Notes under the pieces: generated by a model
The model's database searches: none
Told to the model about the DNA's origin: nothing
What the model saw: only the letters and a program-made list of their open reading frames with translations
Shown: positions 15,384-23,972 of the stretch, piece by piece
How the letters are laid out: each line of letters starts with the position of its first letter
How positions within the stretch are numbered: position 1 is the stretch's first letter
Position numbers and translations under genes: made by a program
Source of the DNA: Methylomarinum vadi
GTDB lineage: Bacteria > Pseudomonadota > Gammaproteobacteria > Methylococcales > Methylomonadaceae
Assembly (NCBI RefSeq): GCF_000733935.1
Contig: NZ_JPON01000001.1
Coordinates: 1,550,001 to 1,614,000 of the forward strand
Reading direction: 5' to 3'
DNA length: 64,000 bases

Positions 15384-16481
15384 TTAAGCGTCTTGGTTAG
15401 CGCCGGCGATCGCCGCGTCCAGCGTACGGCCTTCCGGATCGACCACGCCGATCAGGCGGGCTCTTTGGAAAACTTCATCCGCATCGATCGTAGTGCTGTT
15501 GTCTGTATCTTCAGCGACCTGGAACAAGGCGATATAACGGGCATAGCTTTCGGCAGGGTTGACGTTTTCGGTGCCGGCGGTCGGCGCCTGGCCGATCGCC
15601 ACGCGACTGTCGATCGTGGTGCCCGGCACGTCCTTCCCGAAGCCTACGGCAATCACCAGACTGCAAGTATCATCGCTCAAGGCATCATTGATCAGATTAA
15701 GCGTTCTGTTATGATTAACCGTCGTGGTGTTGTCATAAAAGGTACTGATAGTGGCGCCATCGGCAGTACAGGTTGAATCGGTGCCCGTCGTTCCATCCTC
15801 GCCGCCCGAAGGAACGATCGACAAGGCGACAGGGCTGCCCAATTGTGAAGTTTCATCCCACAGGATATTTTGTAAAACACCAGCATCATCGACATCAAAT
15901 TCCAACTCAGATGCACCACCCGCAGTTAAACCAGGCGCGCTTTCGTTCCAGGAAAGGTTTGGAATAGGGTTAGTGTATGTTGTCGTGGAATCCAGCGTTT
16001 GCAACTCGTCAATGCCGACCGCCGCCAATGCTAGGCCGACGGCTTCCAATACGGTAGTTCCATCTAATGTTGCAGCTGGCGTAGTCACCCATTGCCCCAA
16101 GAACGCTTCGGTCGCATCGGCCAGCAACGGTTCGGTCCCGCTCGTTCCCGGTATCGTACCGTCCAGATTCGCCAAATTATCCCACTGGTTCGGATAGGCA
16201 TTCTCCACCGCGCGGTAGTTACGGATGGAGCTTTCCGCCGCCAGTATGTTGTTGGCATTGGCGGTATCCTGAGCGTTTTCGCCGATACCTTCATAGGCCA
16301 CCAGCGCCGCGGTAGACAGGGTCGCCAGCAGCGTGATCACGACCAGCAGTTCCAACAGCGTGAAACCGCCTTGCTTGGCTTGCAGTTTTCGCGCCTTCGC
16401 GCGCAGTTTTTCGTCCTCGATGACGGAAACGTCGGCCGCGCGGAAGCGGCTGATCGCCGATTTGATTTGTTGTATGTTCAT
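15384..16481 (-). CDS. Type IV pilin-like protein (pilin A)
   Basis: A 365-residue pilin with a 39-residue basic leader (many Lys/Arg), the prepilin site GG|FTLLELLVVITLLATL and Glu at +5. A long, Thr/Asp-rich, Lys-poor C-terminal domain with a few Cys residues follows. A good Shine-Dalgarno (GAGGA, 6 bases before the ATG) precedes it. First in the pilin series and preceded by the strongest ribosome site, it may be the most expressed pilin. The body matches no motif I recognise. Confidence 0.85.
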   Translation of the reverse strand: MNIQQIKSAISRFRAADVSVIEDEKLRAKARKLQAKQGGFTLLELLVVITLLATLSTAALVAYEGIGENAQDTANANNILAAESSIRNYRAVENAYPNQWDNLANLDGTIPGTSGTEPLLADATEAFLGQWVTTPAATLDGTTVLEAVGLALAAVGIDELQTLDSTTTYTNPIPNLSWNESAPGLTAGGASELEFDVDDAGVLQNILWDETSQLGSPVALSIVPSGGEDGTTGTDSTCTADGATISTFYDNTTTVNHNRTLNLINDALSDDTCSLVIAVGFGKDVPGTTIDSRVAIGQAPTAGTENVNPAESYARYIALFQVAEDTDNSTTIDADEVFQRARLIGVVDPEGRTLDAAIAGANQDA

Positions 16482-16658
16482 TTTTATCCTCGATTAAATG
16501 CCGCAACCGCCTCGCGCAGTCTGTTGGTCATCGTGTTTTGTATTTATTGCCGATGTGACCCGTTCACACTCGTAATTTTTTCCGGTCGGGACGCGCCCTC
16601 CCGTTGCGCGTTCCCGCGCGCTATGGTCCTTGTTGTTGGATGTCGCATGGAATGCTCG

Positions 16659-16850
16659 CTACGCCGGCGCATTAACGACGAAGCGGTATTGCTTGCCGCA
16701 GTGGATGATGACCTCTTTTTGCTTGCGCTTGAGTATCTTGACTTCCACATGGATATCGCCGAAGCCGTCGTGGCTCAACACGTCGTCGAGCAGTTCCAGC
16801 AGTTTGTTTTTGACGGGTTCGGTCTGATGGTCGATTCCTGTTGTCGTCAT
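16659..16850 (-). CDS. Small conserved-looking protein in the pilus/secretion locus
   Basis: 63 residues from the ATG at 16850, which has GGAG 11 bases upstream; an ATG at 16868 is the alternative. The product is mixed alpha/beta without signal or membrane segment: an amphipathic helix (KNKLLELLDDVLSHDGFG) and two strands (IHVEVKILKR, EVIIHCGKQYRFVV). Composition and order look protein-like rather than random. I do not recognise the family. It lies between the Sel1 lipoprotein and pilin A on the same strand. Confidence 0.55.
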   Translation of the reverse strand: MTTTGIDHQTEPVKNKLLELLDDVLSHDGFGDIHVEVKILKRKQKEVIIHCGKQYRFVVNAPA

Positions 16851-16868
16851 GTTCTGTCTTGCTCCCAT

Positions 16869-17230
16869 TCAATTTTTTATTCTTTCCCACGTACCCGAAG
16901 GGCGAAGGTATTAAGGCGCCGAACTTTGAATTGCGGTGCCTATATATACCTGCCGGCTTCCTCGTTTCCCGTTTCAGTCGCGCCGAGGGCGGTGCTCCTA
17001 CCTCTATTTGGGCATGGCCAGCAAACCGCCGCGCCTGCCCTGTTTAAGCCGGTAGCCGTCTTGTCATGGCTCCCATGCTTCAGCGTGGGAGCACGCCCCC
17101 GCCGCTCTGCGGCGCGGGACGCAAAGCGTCCCCAAAAGCATATCCACGCTGGGGCATGGATACGATTACATTGGGCATTCCGGAAAGTCATTTTTATCAA
17201 ATCCTTACCACGTCTACCCTTGGCGTCATC
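16869..17230. repeat. Intergenic region with several REP-type palindromes
   Basis: No gene is seen. It has a GCGCCGAACTTTGAATTGCGGTGCC unit near 16914-16940 (related to 6377 and 27700), CGCCGAGGGCGGTGCTCCTAC at 16979-17001 (related to 6993) and the palindrome CTCCCATGCTTCAGCGTGGGAG near 17070-17092. Confidence 0.6.
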
Positions 17231-17647
17231 TCATTTCTTCAACGCCAACTTGTAACCGCTCTGTCGTGCCTGCTTCAGCCAGTAGCCGGCCTGTTCGCGC
17301 AGGCGCGGTTCGGCGCTGACCGTGTAAATCCGGTACAGCATGTACTGGCCGTGGGCGTGGCCCTGCTTGGCCGCTTTTTCGAACCACTGCGCGGCCAGCT
17401 CGATATCCTGCCTGCCGCCCAGTCCCATGTAATACAGTTCGCCCAACAGCGCCTGGCTGTTGGCGTCGCCCCAGCGCGCGGAGCGATGGCACCAATCGAA
17501 GGCCTGGGCGAAGTTGATGCGCCGCAGCTTGTCGCCATAGCGATAGGCGTAACAGTTTTCGGCCGCGATATCGGCTTCCGAATCCAGGCCGACATGGGCG
17601 CAGGCATTGAGCAGCAGCGCCGACAACACGACCGCCAGCCGCTTCAT
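17231..17647 (-). CDS. Sel1-repeat lipoprotein
   Basis: 138 residues from the ATG at 17647, which overlaps the secretin stop (ATGA). The lipobox LLNAC at residues 12-16 predicts an outer-membrane lipoprotein. At least two Sel1-like repeats follow (about 55-125), with the patterns ALLGELYYMGLGGRQDIELAA and WFEKAAKQGHAHGQYML. In pilus and secretion systems small TPR/Sel1 lipoproteins act as pilotins that help the secretin insert, and the tight coupling to the secretin gene fits that role. The pilotin role is inferred from context. Confidence 0.82.
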   Translation of the reverse strand: MKRLAVVLSALLLNACAHVGLDSEADIAAENCYAYRYGDKLRRINFAQAFDWCHRSARWGDANSQALLGELYYMGLGGRQDIELAAQWFEKAAKQGHAHGQYMLYRIYTVSAEPRLREQAGYWLKQARQSGYKLALKK

Positions 17648-19428
17648 AAATCCGAATTCCGCAAGTTGGCCGGCGCGCAATAGTCGCCGCAAACCGGCGG
17701 CCCGGCCGGCGTTTTTTCCGGCAACGGCTTGGGCCGGAACGACGCATCCGGCGCGTAGCGGTGATATTTCTCGGTCGGATCGAAACGTTCCTTGTCGTCC
17801 CCTTCGTTGAGAATATAAGGGGTGATCAGCAACACCATTTCCGAGCGGCTGTCTTGGTCCTCGGTGGAGCGAAACACATTGCCAACCAGCGGAATATCGG
17901 CCAGATACGGCACCTTGCTGCGGTTCCTGGAGAAGCTGTCGCGAATCAGGCCGCCGACGGCGACGGTGTAACCGTGCCGGGCGAAGATCTCGCCCTGCAT
18001 CCTCGCCGTGGTAATGGTGTCGACCGGCAAATCGACCACGCTGCCGCTGCCGTCGGTAACCGGAATCAACGCCGCGCCTTCGTTCAACGTGGCGTTTTCC
18101 TGTTTCAGTAGGATATGGATGCTGCCGTCGCTGTTGATATGCGGCGTGATTTCCAGGGTCGTGCCGATTTCCTCCAGTTCGGTTTCCGGCGTCGTGATCG
18201 TGCGCGTGGTATTCAGGTTATCGATCGTATCGATGGAATAGCCCCGCACCATGATCCGTTCCTCGCCGACGAACAGCGTCGCCGGCCGATGATTGGACGC
18301 CACCAGCATCGGATTGGAAATGACGTTGACCCGGTTGTTCTGTTCCAACATTTCGATGTTGGCCTTGATGTTCTGGCTGACGAACTCGTATACCAGACTG
18401 CCTCCCCCGGAAATGGCCGCCGCCCCGCCGAGTACGATCGGGTTGGCGCTGTCGCCGCTCAGCGTGGTATCCTTCAATTCAAAATTGAACAAGGACGTGA
18501 AGTCCTCGCCGACCTTGATGTCGATGATCTTCATTTCCAGCATGACCTGCGTTTGCGGCTTGTCCAGCTGTTTCACCAGGCTGGCGATGGATTTCAAGAC
18601 CACCGGATCGCTGGTCTTGACGATCAATAAATTGTGTTCGACGTTGACGGTGACGTAAATCAACTTACTCATGCCGGAAACCGAGGCCAATTGCCCTGCC
18701 TCGACTTGCTTGCCGCCGGCCGACAATTCCGCCAATTGCTCCACCGTCAAATCGTCCGGCAAGCGCTGCTGCCTGGTTAAGCCGTTGACGCCGCCGCGTC
18801 TCGAGCCGTTTCTATTTCTGGAATTATTGCGCCGGTTGTTGTTACCGTTGACGCGACCGCCGAAGCGTTGATTGCCGCGACTGCCGGCGTTGCCAAACCC
18901 CGATCCGGTCGTACTGTTGCCGTAGGATACCTGAACCCGATCGTCGTACAGGTCTTCGATCGCGGAGGCGATGGCGATGACATTGGGGTTGCGCAACGAA
19001 AACACGCGAATAGCGTCGTCCTGTCCGACCACTAAGTCCTTGCCGTACTGTTCCTTGGTCATCAAGCGGTAGGTGCCGTTGCCGCCGTCGTCGCGACGAT
19101 ACCAGAGATCGCTGATCCGGCAAATCGCCTTGATGGCCTCTTCCAGCGTCACTTGTTTCAAGTACAGCGTCACTTCCTTCTCGCCCGCTTCCGGGGTCGC
19201 GATGATGTTGGCCTGTGCGTCTTCCGACAGCACGCGGATGATATCCATCACCCGCGACTGCTTGAATTCCAGCTCGGCGATTTTAAACGGCTTGGCTCCG
19301 TTAGCCACGGCCGGCAAAAACAACAACATCGCAACGAATATCCTGATAATCTTCTGTTTAACTTTAATCAACAACACTCTCGCCAACTCGCTGATCCCGC
19401 TCCACACGTCTGTCGCACCATCAGCCAA
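17644..19428 (-). CDS. Secretin (PilQ/MshL/GspD family)
   Basis: A 594-residue outer-membrane secretin. A hydrophobic export signal lies near residues 27-44. An STN/N0-like domain (about 48-110, FKIAELEFKQSRVMDIIRVL) and an N1-type domain come next. An Asn/Arg/Gly-rich low-complexity insert lies near 172-215. The C-terminal secretin domain ends with VPYLADIPLVGNVF and EMVLLITPYIL. It forms the outer-membrane gate and is closest in layout to MshL. It is the first gene of the minus-strand locus, with the promoter expected in the 566-bp divergent gap. The long N-terminus suggests the start may be downstream of 19428. Confidence 0.9.
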   Translation of the reverse strand: MADGATDVWSGISELARVLLIKVKQKIIRIFVAMLLFLPAVANGAKPFKIAELEFKQSRVMDIIRVLSEDAQANIIATPEAGEKEVTLYLKQVTLEEAIKAICRISDLWYRRDDGGNGTYRLMTKEQYGKDLVVGQDDAIRVFSLRNPNVIAIASAIEDLYDDRVQVSYGNSTTGSGFGNAGSRGNQRFGGRVNGNNNRRNNSRNRNGSRRGGVNGLTRQQRLPDDLTVEQLAELSAGGKQVEAGQLASVSGMSKLIYVTVNVEHNLLIVKTSDPVVLKSIASLVKQLDKPQTQVMLEMKIIDIKVGEDFTSLFNFELKDTTLSGDSANPIVLGGAAAISGGGSLVYEFVSQNIKANIEMLEQNNRVNVISNPMLVASNHRPATLFVGEERIMVRGYSIDTIDNLNTTRTITTPETELEEIGTTLEITPHINSDGSIHILLKQENATLNEGAALIPVTDGSGSVVDLPVDTITTARMQGEIFARHGYTVAVGGLIRDSFSRNRSKVPYLADIPLVGNVFRSTEDQDSRSEMVLLITPYILNEGDDKERFDPTEKYHRYAPDASFRPKPLPEKTPAGPPVCGDYCAPANLRNSDL

Positions 19429-19994
19429 AGCATCGCCTCAAGCCTTAATTTCTTAACCAATCGACTAAAAAAATCCGCGGGCGCCGTCTTTCAGGCGCTC
19501 CGCAGATTGATTTGCTTTACAACTAACACTTAGGAAACATTTCATATACTTTCTTAACCGTCCCTGACGCTTCCCTGCGCAACCCACTCCATCGCGCGCG
19601 TTCCGGCGCGCTCATCACACTTCATCTTTTGCTTACGAGCAAGGGGAATCAATCCTTATGCAAACCATGTGATCGCGGAAGTATTTTATGGAAACCTTCA
19701 GACCTTCCATAGGGAAGTATTCCTTCGGTTGCCGGGAATTTTTCCCGATCCCTCAATTTCCCTCCAAGACTTTCTTCAGGCACTCTTCGATCAGAACGAG
19801 ATAATCGTAACGGGCATAAGGTTTGAACGCCTCTGTCCTTATGATCGCTCCCTCTCCCACAGGACGAAGGAGCGCAAGACGTCGCCTCGCGATTTCACGG
19901 CAATGGGACAAATCGGGAATCTTTCCTATGGCATTTAACGGACATAACCGCAAGAATGCGCATTTCCTTTGCAGATTATGAAAAAGGTTTTAAG
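19429..19994. promoter_or_regulatory. Divergent control region between secretin and regulator genes
   Basis: A 566-bp non-coding gap from which the secretin locus (minus) and a NarL-type regulator (plus) diverge. It contains short dyads (CTTCCATAGGGAAG near 19705, GGGAATTTTTCCC near 19735). I see no clear sigma-70 or sigma-54 promoter. Its position makes it the natural operator region for the NarL-type regulators at each end of the locus. Confidence 0.4.
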
Positions 19995-20648
19995 GTGAAA
20001 GAAAAAATCAGCGTGCTGCTGGTGGACGATCACGCCGTCGTCCGCGCTGGCTACAAGACCTATTTGGGGCTGGCGGATAAAATCGGCGAGGTTTATGAAA
20101 GCGACCGCGGCGAAAGCGCTTGCCGTTTATACGAGCAACACCTGCCCGATGTCGTCGTGCTCGATCTGTCGATGCCCGGCATCGGCGGTTTCGAAACGAT
20201 GCGCCGCCTGCTCGGCCGCGACCCGGCTTGTAGAATCCTGGTTTTCAGCATACACGACGAACTGATTTATGTGGCCCGCGCCATCAAGGCCGGAGCCAAG
20301 GGCTATATCGTCAAGAACAGCGTGCCGGAAACGCTGGTCACCGCCGTTTGCACGCTCGCCCGGGGAGAGACTTTCGTAGCGCCGGAATTGGCGCAGAAGT
20401 TGGCGCTCAACATGGTGACCGGCGAGCAAGAAGACGAAAAAATCAGGCAATTATCCCCGCGGGAATTCGATATATTTTGTCTGCTGGCCAATGGTAAGAC
20501 GACCCGGGAGGCAGCGGAACAGCTTCGCCTCAGTTACAAAACGGTGTGCAACCACAGCACCGCGATCAAGGACAAGCTGGGCACCAAGACGGCCGCGGAA
20601 ATGACGCTGCTGGCCAGCCGCCTGGATTTAATCAATGCGGTTGATTAA
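19995..20648 (+). CDS. NarL/LuxR-type response regulator
   Basis: About 217 residues from a GTG at 19995, which has AAAGG about 7 bases upstream; the ATG at 19956 would add 13 residues. The GTG start aligns with the paralogue at 4351 (both read EKI-LLVDDHAVVRAG). The receiver has the acidic pair, the phospho-Asp in VVLDLSMPGIGG and Lys in GAKGYIVK. The C-terminal LuxR helix-turn-helix contains LSPREFDIFCLLANG and SYKTVCNHSTAIKDKL. It is divergent from the secretin locus and has no kinase beside it, so it may answer to the kinase at 4992. Confidence 0.9.
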   Translation: MKEKISVLLVDDHAVVRAGYKTYLGLADKIGEVYESDRGESACRLYEQHLPDVVVLDLSMPGIGGFETMRRLLGRDPACRILVFSIHDELIYVARAIKAGAKGYIVKNSVPETLVTAVCTLARGETFVAPELAQKLALNMVTGEQEDEKIRQLSPREFDIFCLLANGKTTREAAEQLRLSYKTVCNHSTAIKDKLGTKTAAEMTLLASRLDLINAVD

Positions 20649-20758
20649 TAGCGTCGTATAACTCCATCCTGGATTTCTCGGCGCCCGGTGCGTCCATGCG
20701 CACCAGGAAATGCTGAATTAATCGGCATTTCCTTAATTTTTATTGATACGGAGGATTC

Positions 20759-21715
20759 ATGAAACACTTTTTTTGCGCCGCCCTACTGCTCGGCAGCAGC
20801 CAAACACTAGCGGAAACGCTGTTCGTCACGCTGGAAAAAGACAATGCATTGGCCGTGGTCGACCCAATCGAAGGCAAGCTTTTGCAGACCGTGCCGGTCG
20901 GCCAACGTCCGCGCGGCATCGTCATGGCCGAGGACGGCAAGCATTTATATCTCGCCGCCAGCGACGACGACACCATTCAAATAGTCGATACCGAGACTTT
21001 CCGAGTGGTCGGCACCTTGCCTTCGGGCGAAGACCCGGAAACCTTCGCGATCGGCCCTGAAGGCAAACGGCTTTATGTGTCCAATGAGGACGACAGCCTG
21101 GTCACGGCCATCGATATCGCATCGGCCAAGGCGATCAAGCGAATTCCGGTCGGCGTCGAACCGGAACCGGTCGCGGTCAGTCCCGACAATAAATGGGTGG
21201 CCTGCGCCTCGGAAGCAACCAACATGGTGCATTGGATCGCCCGGGAATCTTTGCAAGTGGTGGACAACACCTTGGTCGACCCTCGCCCCCGCGGCCTGAC
21301 TTTCACCGCCGACAGCCGACAATTATGGGCCTCATCGGAGCTGGGCGGCACGGTCAGCGTGATCGATGCCGCGACCCGAAAGATCGTCAAGACCTTGAAA
21401 TTCGAAATCTCCGGCGTCACCGACGACAAGATACAACCGGTCGGGATAGCCATCGACAAGGAACGGAAATGGGCCTTCGTCGCCTTGGGGCCGGCCAACC
21501 GGGTGGCGTTGGTGAATGCGCAAACGTTGGAAGTGGAAGATTATTTCCTGGTCGGTCAACGGGTCTGGAACCTGGCGTTTTCGCCCGACCAGAAACGCCT
21601 GTATACGACCAACGGCGTCAGCAACGACATATCCATCATTGACCTGGAAGACATGAAGGTCAGCAAATCCATTGGCGTCGGCCGTTATCCGTGGGGCGTA
21701 GCGGTCAAACCTTAA
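20759..21715 (+). CDS. YVTN-type beta-propeller protein, PQQ-dependent-catabolism-associated type
   Basis: A 318-residue periplasmic protein with a signal peptide (about 1-18, ending TLAE). Repeated blades of the YVTN type follow (for example LYLAASDDDTIQIVDTETFRVVGTL and RLYTTNGVSNDISIIDLEDMKV). It closely fits the beta-propeller family that accompanies PQQ-dependent alcohol oxidation, a theme of methylotrophs. The exact role is not established; it may be a scaffold or cofactor-handling protein. The ribosome site GGAGG lies 6 bases before the ATG. It appears monocistronic, followed directly by REP elements. Confidence 0.85.
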   Translation: MKHFFCAALLLGSSQTLAETLFVTLEKDNALAVVDPIEGKLLQTVPVGQRPRGIVMAEDGKHLYLAASDDDTIQIVDTETFRVVGTLPSGEDPETFAIGPEGKRLYVSNEDDSLVTAIDIASAKAIKRIPVGVEPEPVAVSPDNKWVACASEATNMVHWIARESLQVVDNTLVDPRPRGLTFTADSRQLWASSELGGTVSVIDAATRKIVKTLKFEISGVTDDKIQPVGIAIDKERKWAFVALGPANRVALVNAQTLEVEDYFLVGQRVWNLAFSPDQKRLYTTNGVSNDISIIDLEDMKVSKSIGVGRYPWGVAVKP

Positions 21716-21729
21716 AGAGATTCAATAAT

Positions 21730-21786
21730 GGTGCATGGAATGCACCCTACGTTGATTTGCTGTATGTAGGGTGCATTTTATGCACC
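21730..21786. repeat. REP/BIME (GTGCATGGAATGCACCCTAC family), copy 1
   Basis: Two convergent palindromic halves, GGTGCATGGAATGCACCCTAC and GTAGGGTGCATTTTATGCACC, around a short spacer. They lie just past the beta-propeller stop and next to a truncated RAYT copy. The same unit recurs at 21949-22027 and 22682-22762. Confidence 0.9.
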
Positions 21787-21793
21787 GAAAAAA

Positions 21794-21946
21794 TCAATCA
21801 TATTGCCCGGCTTCCGGCATTTCGATGCGGGGGACGAATGCGTCTCCCCACCCCTCAGGATACCAACCTTTCCGGGCATATCGATGAAATGAGGAATAAG
21901 GCCAATCGGAAACACGAGCGGCATGTCCATGCCTGACCGGGTTGAA
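21794..21946 (-). pseudogene. C-terminal duplicate of the RAYT gene
   Basis: 153 bp that align without gaps to the last 153 bp of the RAYT at 22035-22592. The translation starts [20 protein letters not shown] and ends MPEAGQYD before TGA, against [20 protein letters not shown] and IPEAGQYD in the intact gene. The remnant keeps its frame but lacks the N-terminal catalytic half. It is bounded on both sides by REP units. Confidence 0.85.
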
Positions 21947-21948
21947 AT

Positions 21949-22027
21949 GGTGCATGGAATGCACCCTACGTCGATTCGTGTCTTCGAAGCCTCAATTACC
22001 GCCGATGTAGGGTGCATTCCATGCACC
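21949..22027. repeat. REP/BIME (GTGCATGGAATGCACCCTAC family), copy 2
   Basis: GGTGCATGGAATGCACCCTAC and its complement (GTAGGGTGCATTCCATGCACC) lie about 37 bp apart. The element sits between the RAYT duplicate and the intact RAYT. Confidence 0.9.
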
Positions 22028-22034
22028 AAAAATA

Positions 22035-22592
22035 TCAATCATATTGCCCGGCTTCCGGTATTTCGATGCTGGAGACGAATTCATCCCCCCAGCCTTCAGG
22101 ATAACGACCCTCCCGGACAAAGCGATGAAATGAGGAATAAGGCCAATCGGAAACACGAGCAGCATGTCCATGCTTGACCGGGTTGAAATGAAGATAATCA
22201 AGGTGACGGTGCAAATCCTCTTCGTCGCGAATTTGATGTTCCCAGAAACGTCGCTGCCAAAGCGTGCTTTCTCGGCGTTTAATTTTGGAAGCGATCATCC
22301 AGTCGCTGCGGTGATACCGTAATTGCAGCCTTTTACTGACATAACGTTTTATTAGCGCCCAGCGTTTGGAAAAATCGTCATCCTGCTCCGGCAAAGTCCA
22401 AATGCAGTGGAGATGATCTGGCAACAAAACCCACCCTTCTATCGTGAAAGGATGCTCAACCCGAATGCTCCGGATCCCTTCGCGCAATGAGGTTCTAACG
22501 TCCTCGTTACATAAAATAGGCCGGCGATGGAGAGTGACGACGGTAAAGAAATAAGTCGCGCCTGGGACAGTCACACGCCGGTAGTTTGACAT
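22035..22592 (-). CDS. rayT: REP-associated tyrosine transposase (RAYT, TnpA_REP)
   Basis: A 185-residue Y1 HUH transposase-like protein. The HUH histidines lie in LLPDHLHCIWTLP near residue 60. A Lys/Arg-rich helix (ALIKRYVSKRL) and the C-terminal signature HLDYLHFNPVKHG, which carries the likely catalytic Tyr, are also present. RAYTs bind, cleave and probably spread REP/BIME palindromes as single-copy domesticated genes. It is flanked by cognate-looking REPs at 21949 and 22682. Length and motifs are complete, so it is probably active. Confidence 0.93.
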   Translation of the reverse strand: MSNYRRVTVPGATYFFTVVTLHRRPILCNEDVRTSLREGIRSIRVEHPFTIEGWVLLPDHLHCIWTLPEQDDDFSKRWALIKRYVSKRLQLRYHRSDWMIASKIKRRESTLWQRRFWEHQIRDEEDLHRHLDYLHFNPVKHGHAARVSDWPYSSFHRFVREGRYPEGWGDEFVSSIEIPEAGQYD

Positions 22593-22681
22593 AATCGTTC
22601 AATATTTCAGCAGGTGCATTTTAAAATCAAACCTTGTCACAACGGCTTACACACTTTCATGTGTAAACGTCTGTCTTGAAA

Positions 22682-22762
22682 CGGTGCATGGAATGCACCC
22701 TACGCGGTTTCGTGTATCCGAAGACTCAATTTCCACCTGCGTAGGGTGCATTTTATGCACCC
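22682..22762. repeat. REP/BIME (GTGCATGGAATGCACCCTAC family), copy 3
   Basis: Palindromic halves at about 22682-22703 and 22741-22762 lie in the same arrangement as copies 1 and 2. It is upstream of the RAYT and ends just before the PepSY gene stop. Confidence 0.9.
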
Positions 22763-22770
22763 TATTTGCC

Positions 22771-23292
22771 TTATCTTCTTTCGTCGGCTTCCTCGCCGAT
22801 TTCCCATTCCTCGGTGGAGACTTCGATGATCTTGCCACTGGCCGCGTCGACTTCGACCTTGGTTTCGACGCCCTTGTCGTTGACGATGTCGAATTCATAG
22901 GACGCGTCGCCGTTGGACTCGATTTCGTACTCGACTTCCTCGATCACTCCGGGATAGGCCTTCAACGCGATCGCCGCCGCGTCTTCCTCGGTCACTTTCA
23001 TTTTGCTTTTGAACGCCTTGCTCTCAACGGATCTGACTTCGCTTTCGGTTTCGGTAATTTTGCCGCTATTGGCGTCACACATAAATTCCCATTCGAAACC
23101 GTTGGCGTCCCGGATTTCCAACTCGTACATGGCCTTTCCGTCCATCTTCAGCTTCTCCAGTTTGAGCATCTCGCCGGCTTTTTGCTGTTGCGCCGCGGCG
23201 ATGCAGATTTCCAGAGCTTGGTCCGAAGCCAGGACCTGGCCGGTCGATACAGCGGCCAAGATAATTACACTACCGATAAATTTCTTCTTCAT
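22771..23292 (-). CDS. PepSY-domain exported protein
   Basis: 173 residues from the ATG at 23292, chosen for its AGGAG Shine-Dalgarno. A signal peptide (about 1-23) ends QVLAS. Two PepSY-type modules follow (about 28-85 and 95-165) with the pattern YELEIRDANGFEWEFMCDANSGKI and YEFDIVNDKGVETKVEVDAASGKIIEV. PepSY proteins are small periplasmic domains that often bind or inhibit other proteins or sense conditions; the partner here is unknown. The protein is strongly acidic. Confidence 0.85.
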   Translation of the reverse strand: MKKKFIGSVIILAAVSTGQVLASDQALEICIAAAQQQKAGEMLKLEKLKMDGKAMYELEIRDANGFEWEFMCDANSGKITETESEVRSVESKAFKSKMKVTEEDAAAIALKAYPGVIEEVEYEIESNGDASYEFDIVNDKGVETKVEVDAASGKIIEVSTEEWEIGEEADERR

Positions 23293-23363
23293 TGTTCGCT
23301 CCTTTTTCAACAGAAAATTTCCGAAAACAGAAAAAATTCCCGTTTTTCGGGAATATTATACCA

Positions 23364-23972
23364 TCACATCAGATCAATCCGTGTTTTTTTGCCCATTCGC
23401 GTATCTGCAATTGATTGGCCAATCCCATCTTTTTCTTCAGTTGCGTTTGGCAATTGAATGCCGTTTTTGTCGAGACCCCCCAAGTTTTCGGCAATATAGG
23501 CCATGGGGTAACCTTCCGCCAGCAGGCAGAAAACATCGAATTCGCGCGAACTGAGCTTGACGAAGGGCGCGAGCATTTTTTTGATCTGGCGCATGGCCAG
23601 AATTTGGCTCATCTTCGCTTCGATGCACACTCCACCCGCGCGAACGGTTTCGATGCATTTCAGCAGAGTTTCGTCGTCATACTCATCGCTCAGCACACCC
23701 GCCGCACCCGCTTGAAAATATTGCAGATACTCGTGCGGGCTGCCGCTTTGATTGACGACCAGCCAGCGGAGTTTTTGTCGTTGCTTAATTCGTCCGAGCT
23801 GCACGCCTAACCATTCCTGGCCGAGCATGGCGTCGACAATCAGCACATCCGCCTCTTCTTCGAGCGGATCGTTTGAGTTCATACCCTCCCTGACAGTCAG
23901 GTCATAATGCTGGCGTAAAACATCCAGTTTGGAAGCGGAATCGGTCGAAGAAGTACAGAATAGTATTTTCAC
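23364..23972 (-). pseudogene. LuxR-type regulator with a frameshift in the DNA-binding domain
   Basis: The frame gives 202 residues: a degenerate receiver domain (about 1-115, lacking the N-terminal acidic pair but keeping a D in VLIVDAM), then LSSREFDVFCLLAEGYPMAYIAENLG. After a run of six C at 23476-23481 (G on the coding strand) the sequence loses the helix-turn-helix. Removing one base of the run restores VSTKTAFNCQTQLKKKMG...REWAKKHGLI, ending at 23369, a normal LuxR C-terminus. So the gene is broken, phase-variable at a homopolymer, or carries a sequencing error. It is paralogous to the regulators at 4351 and 19995. Confidence 0.8.
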
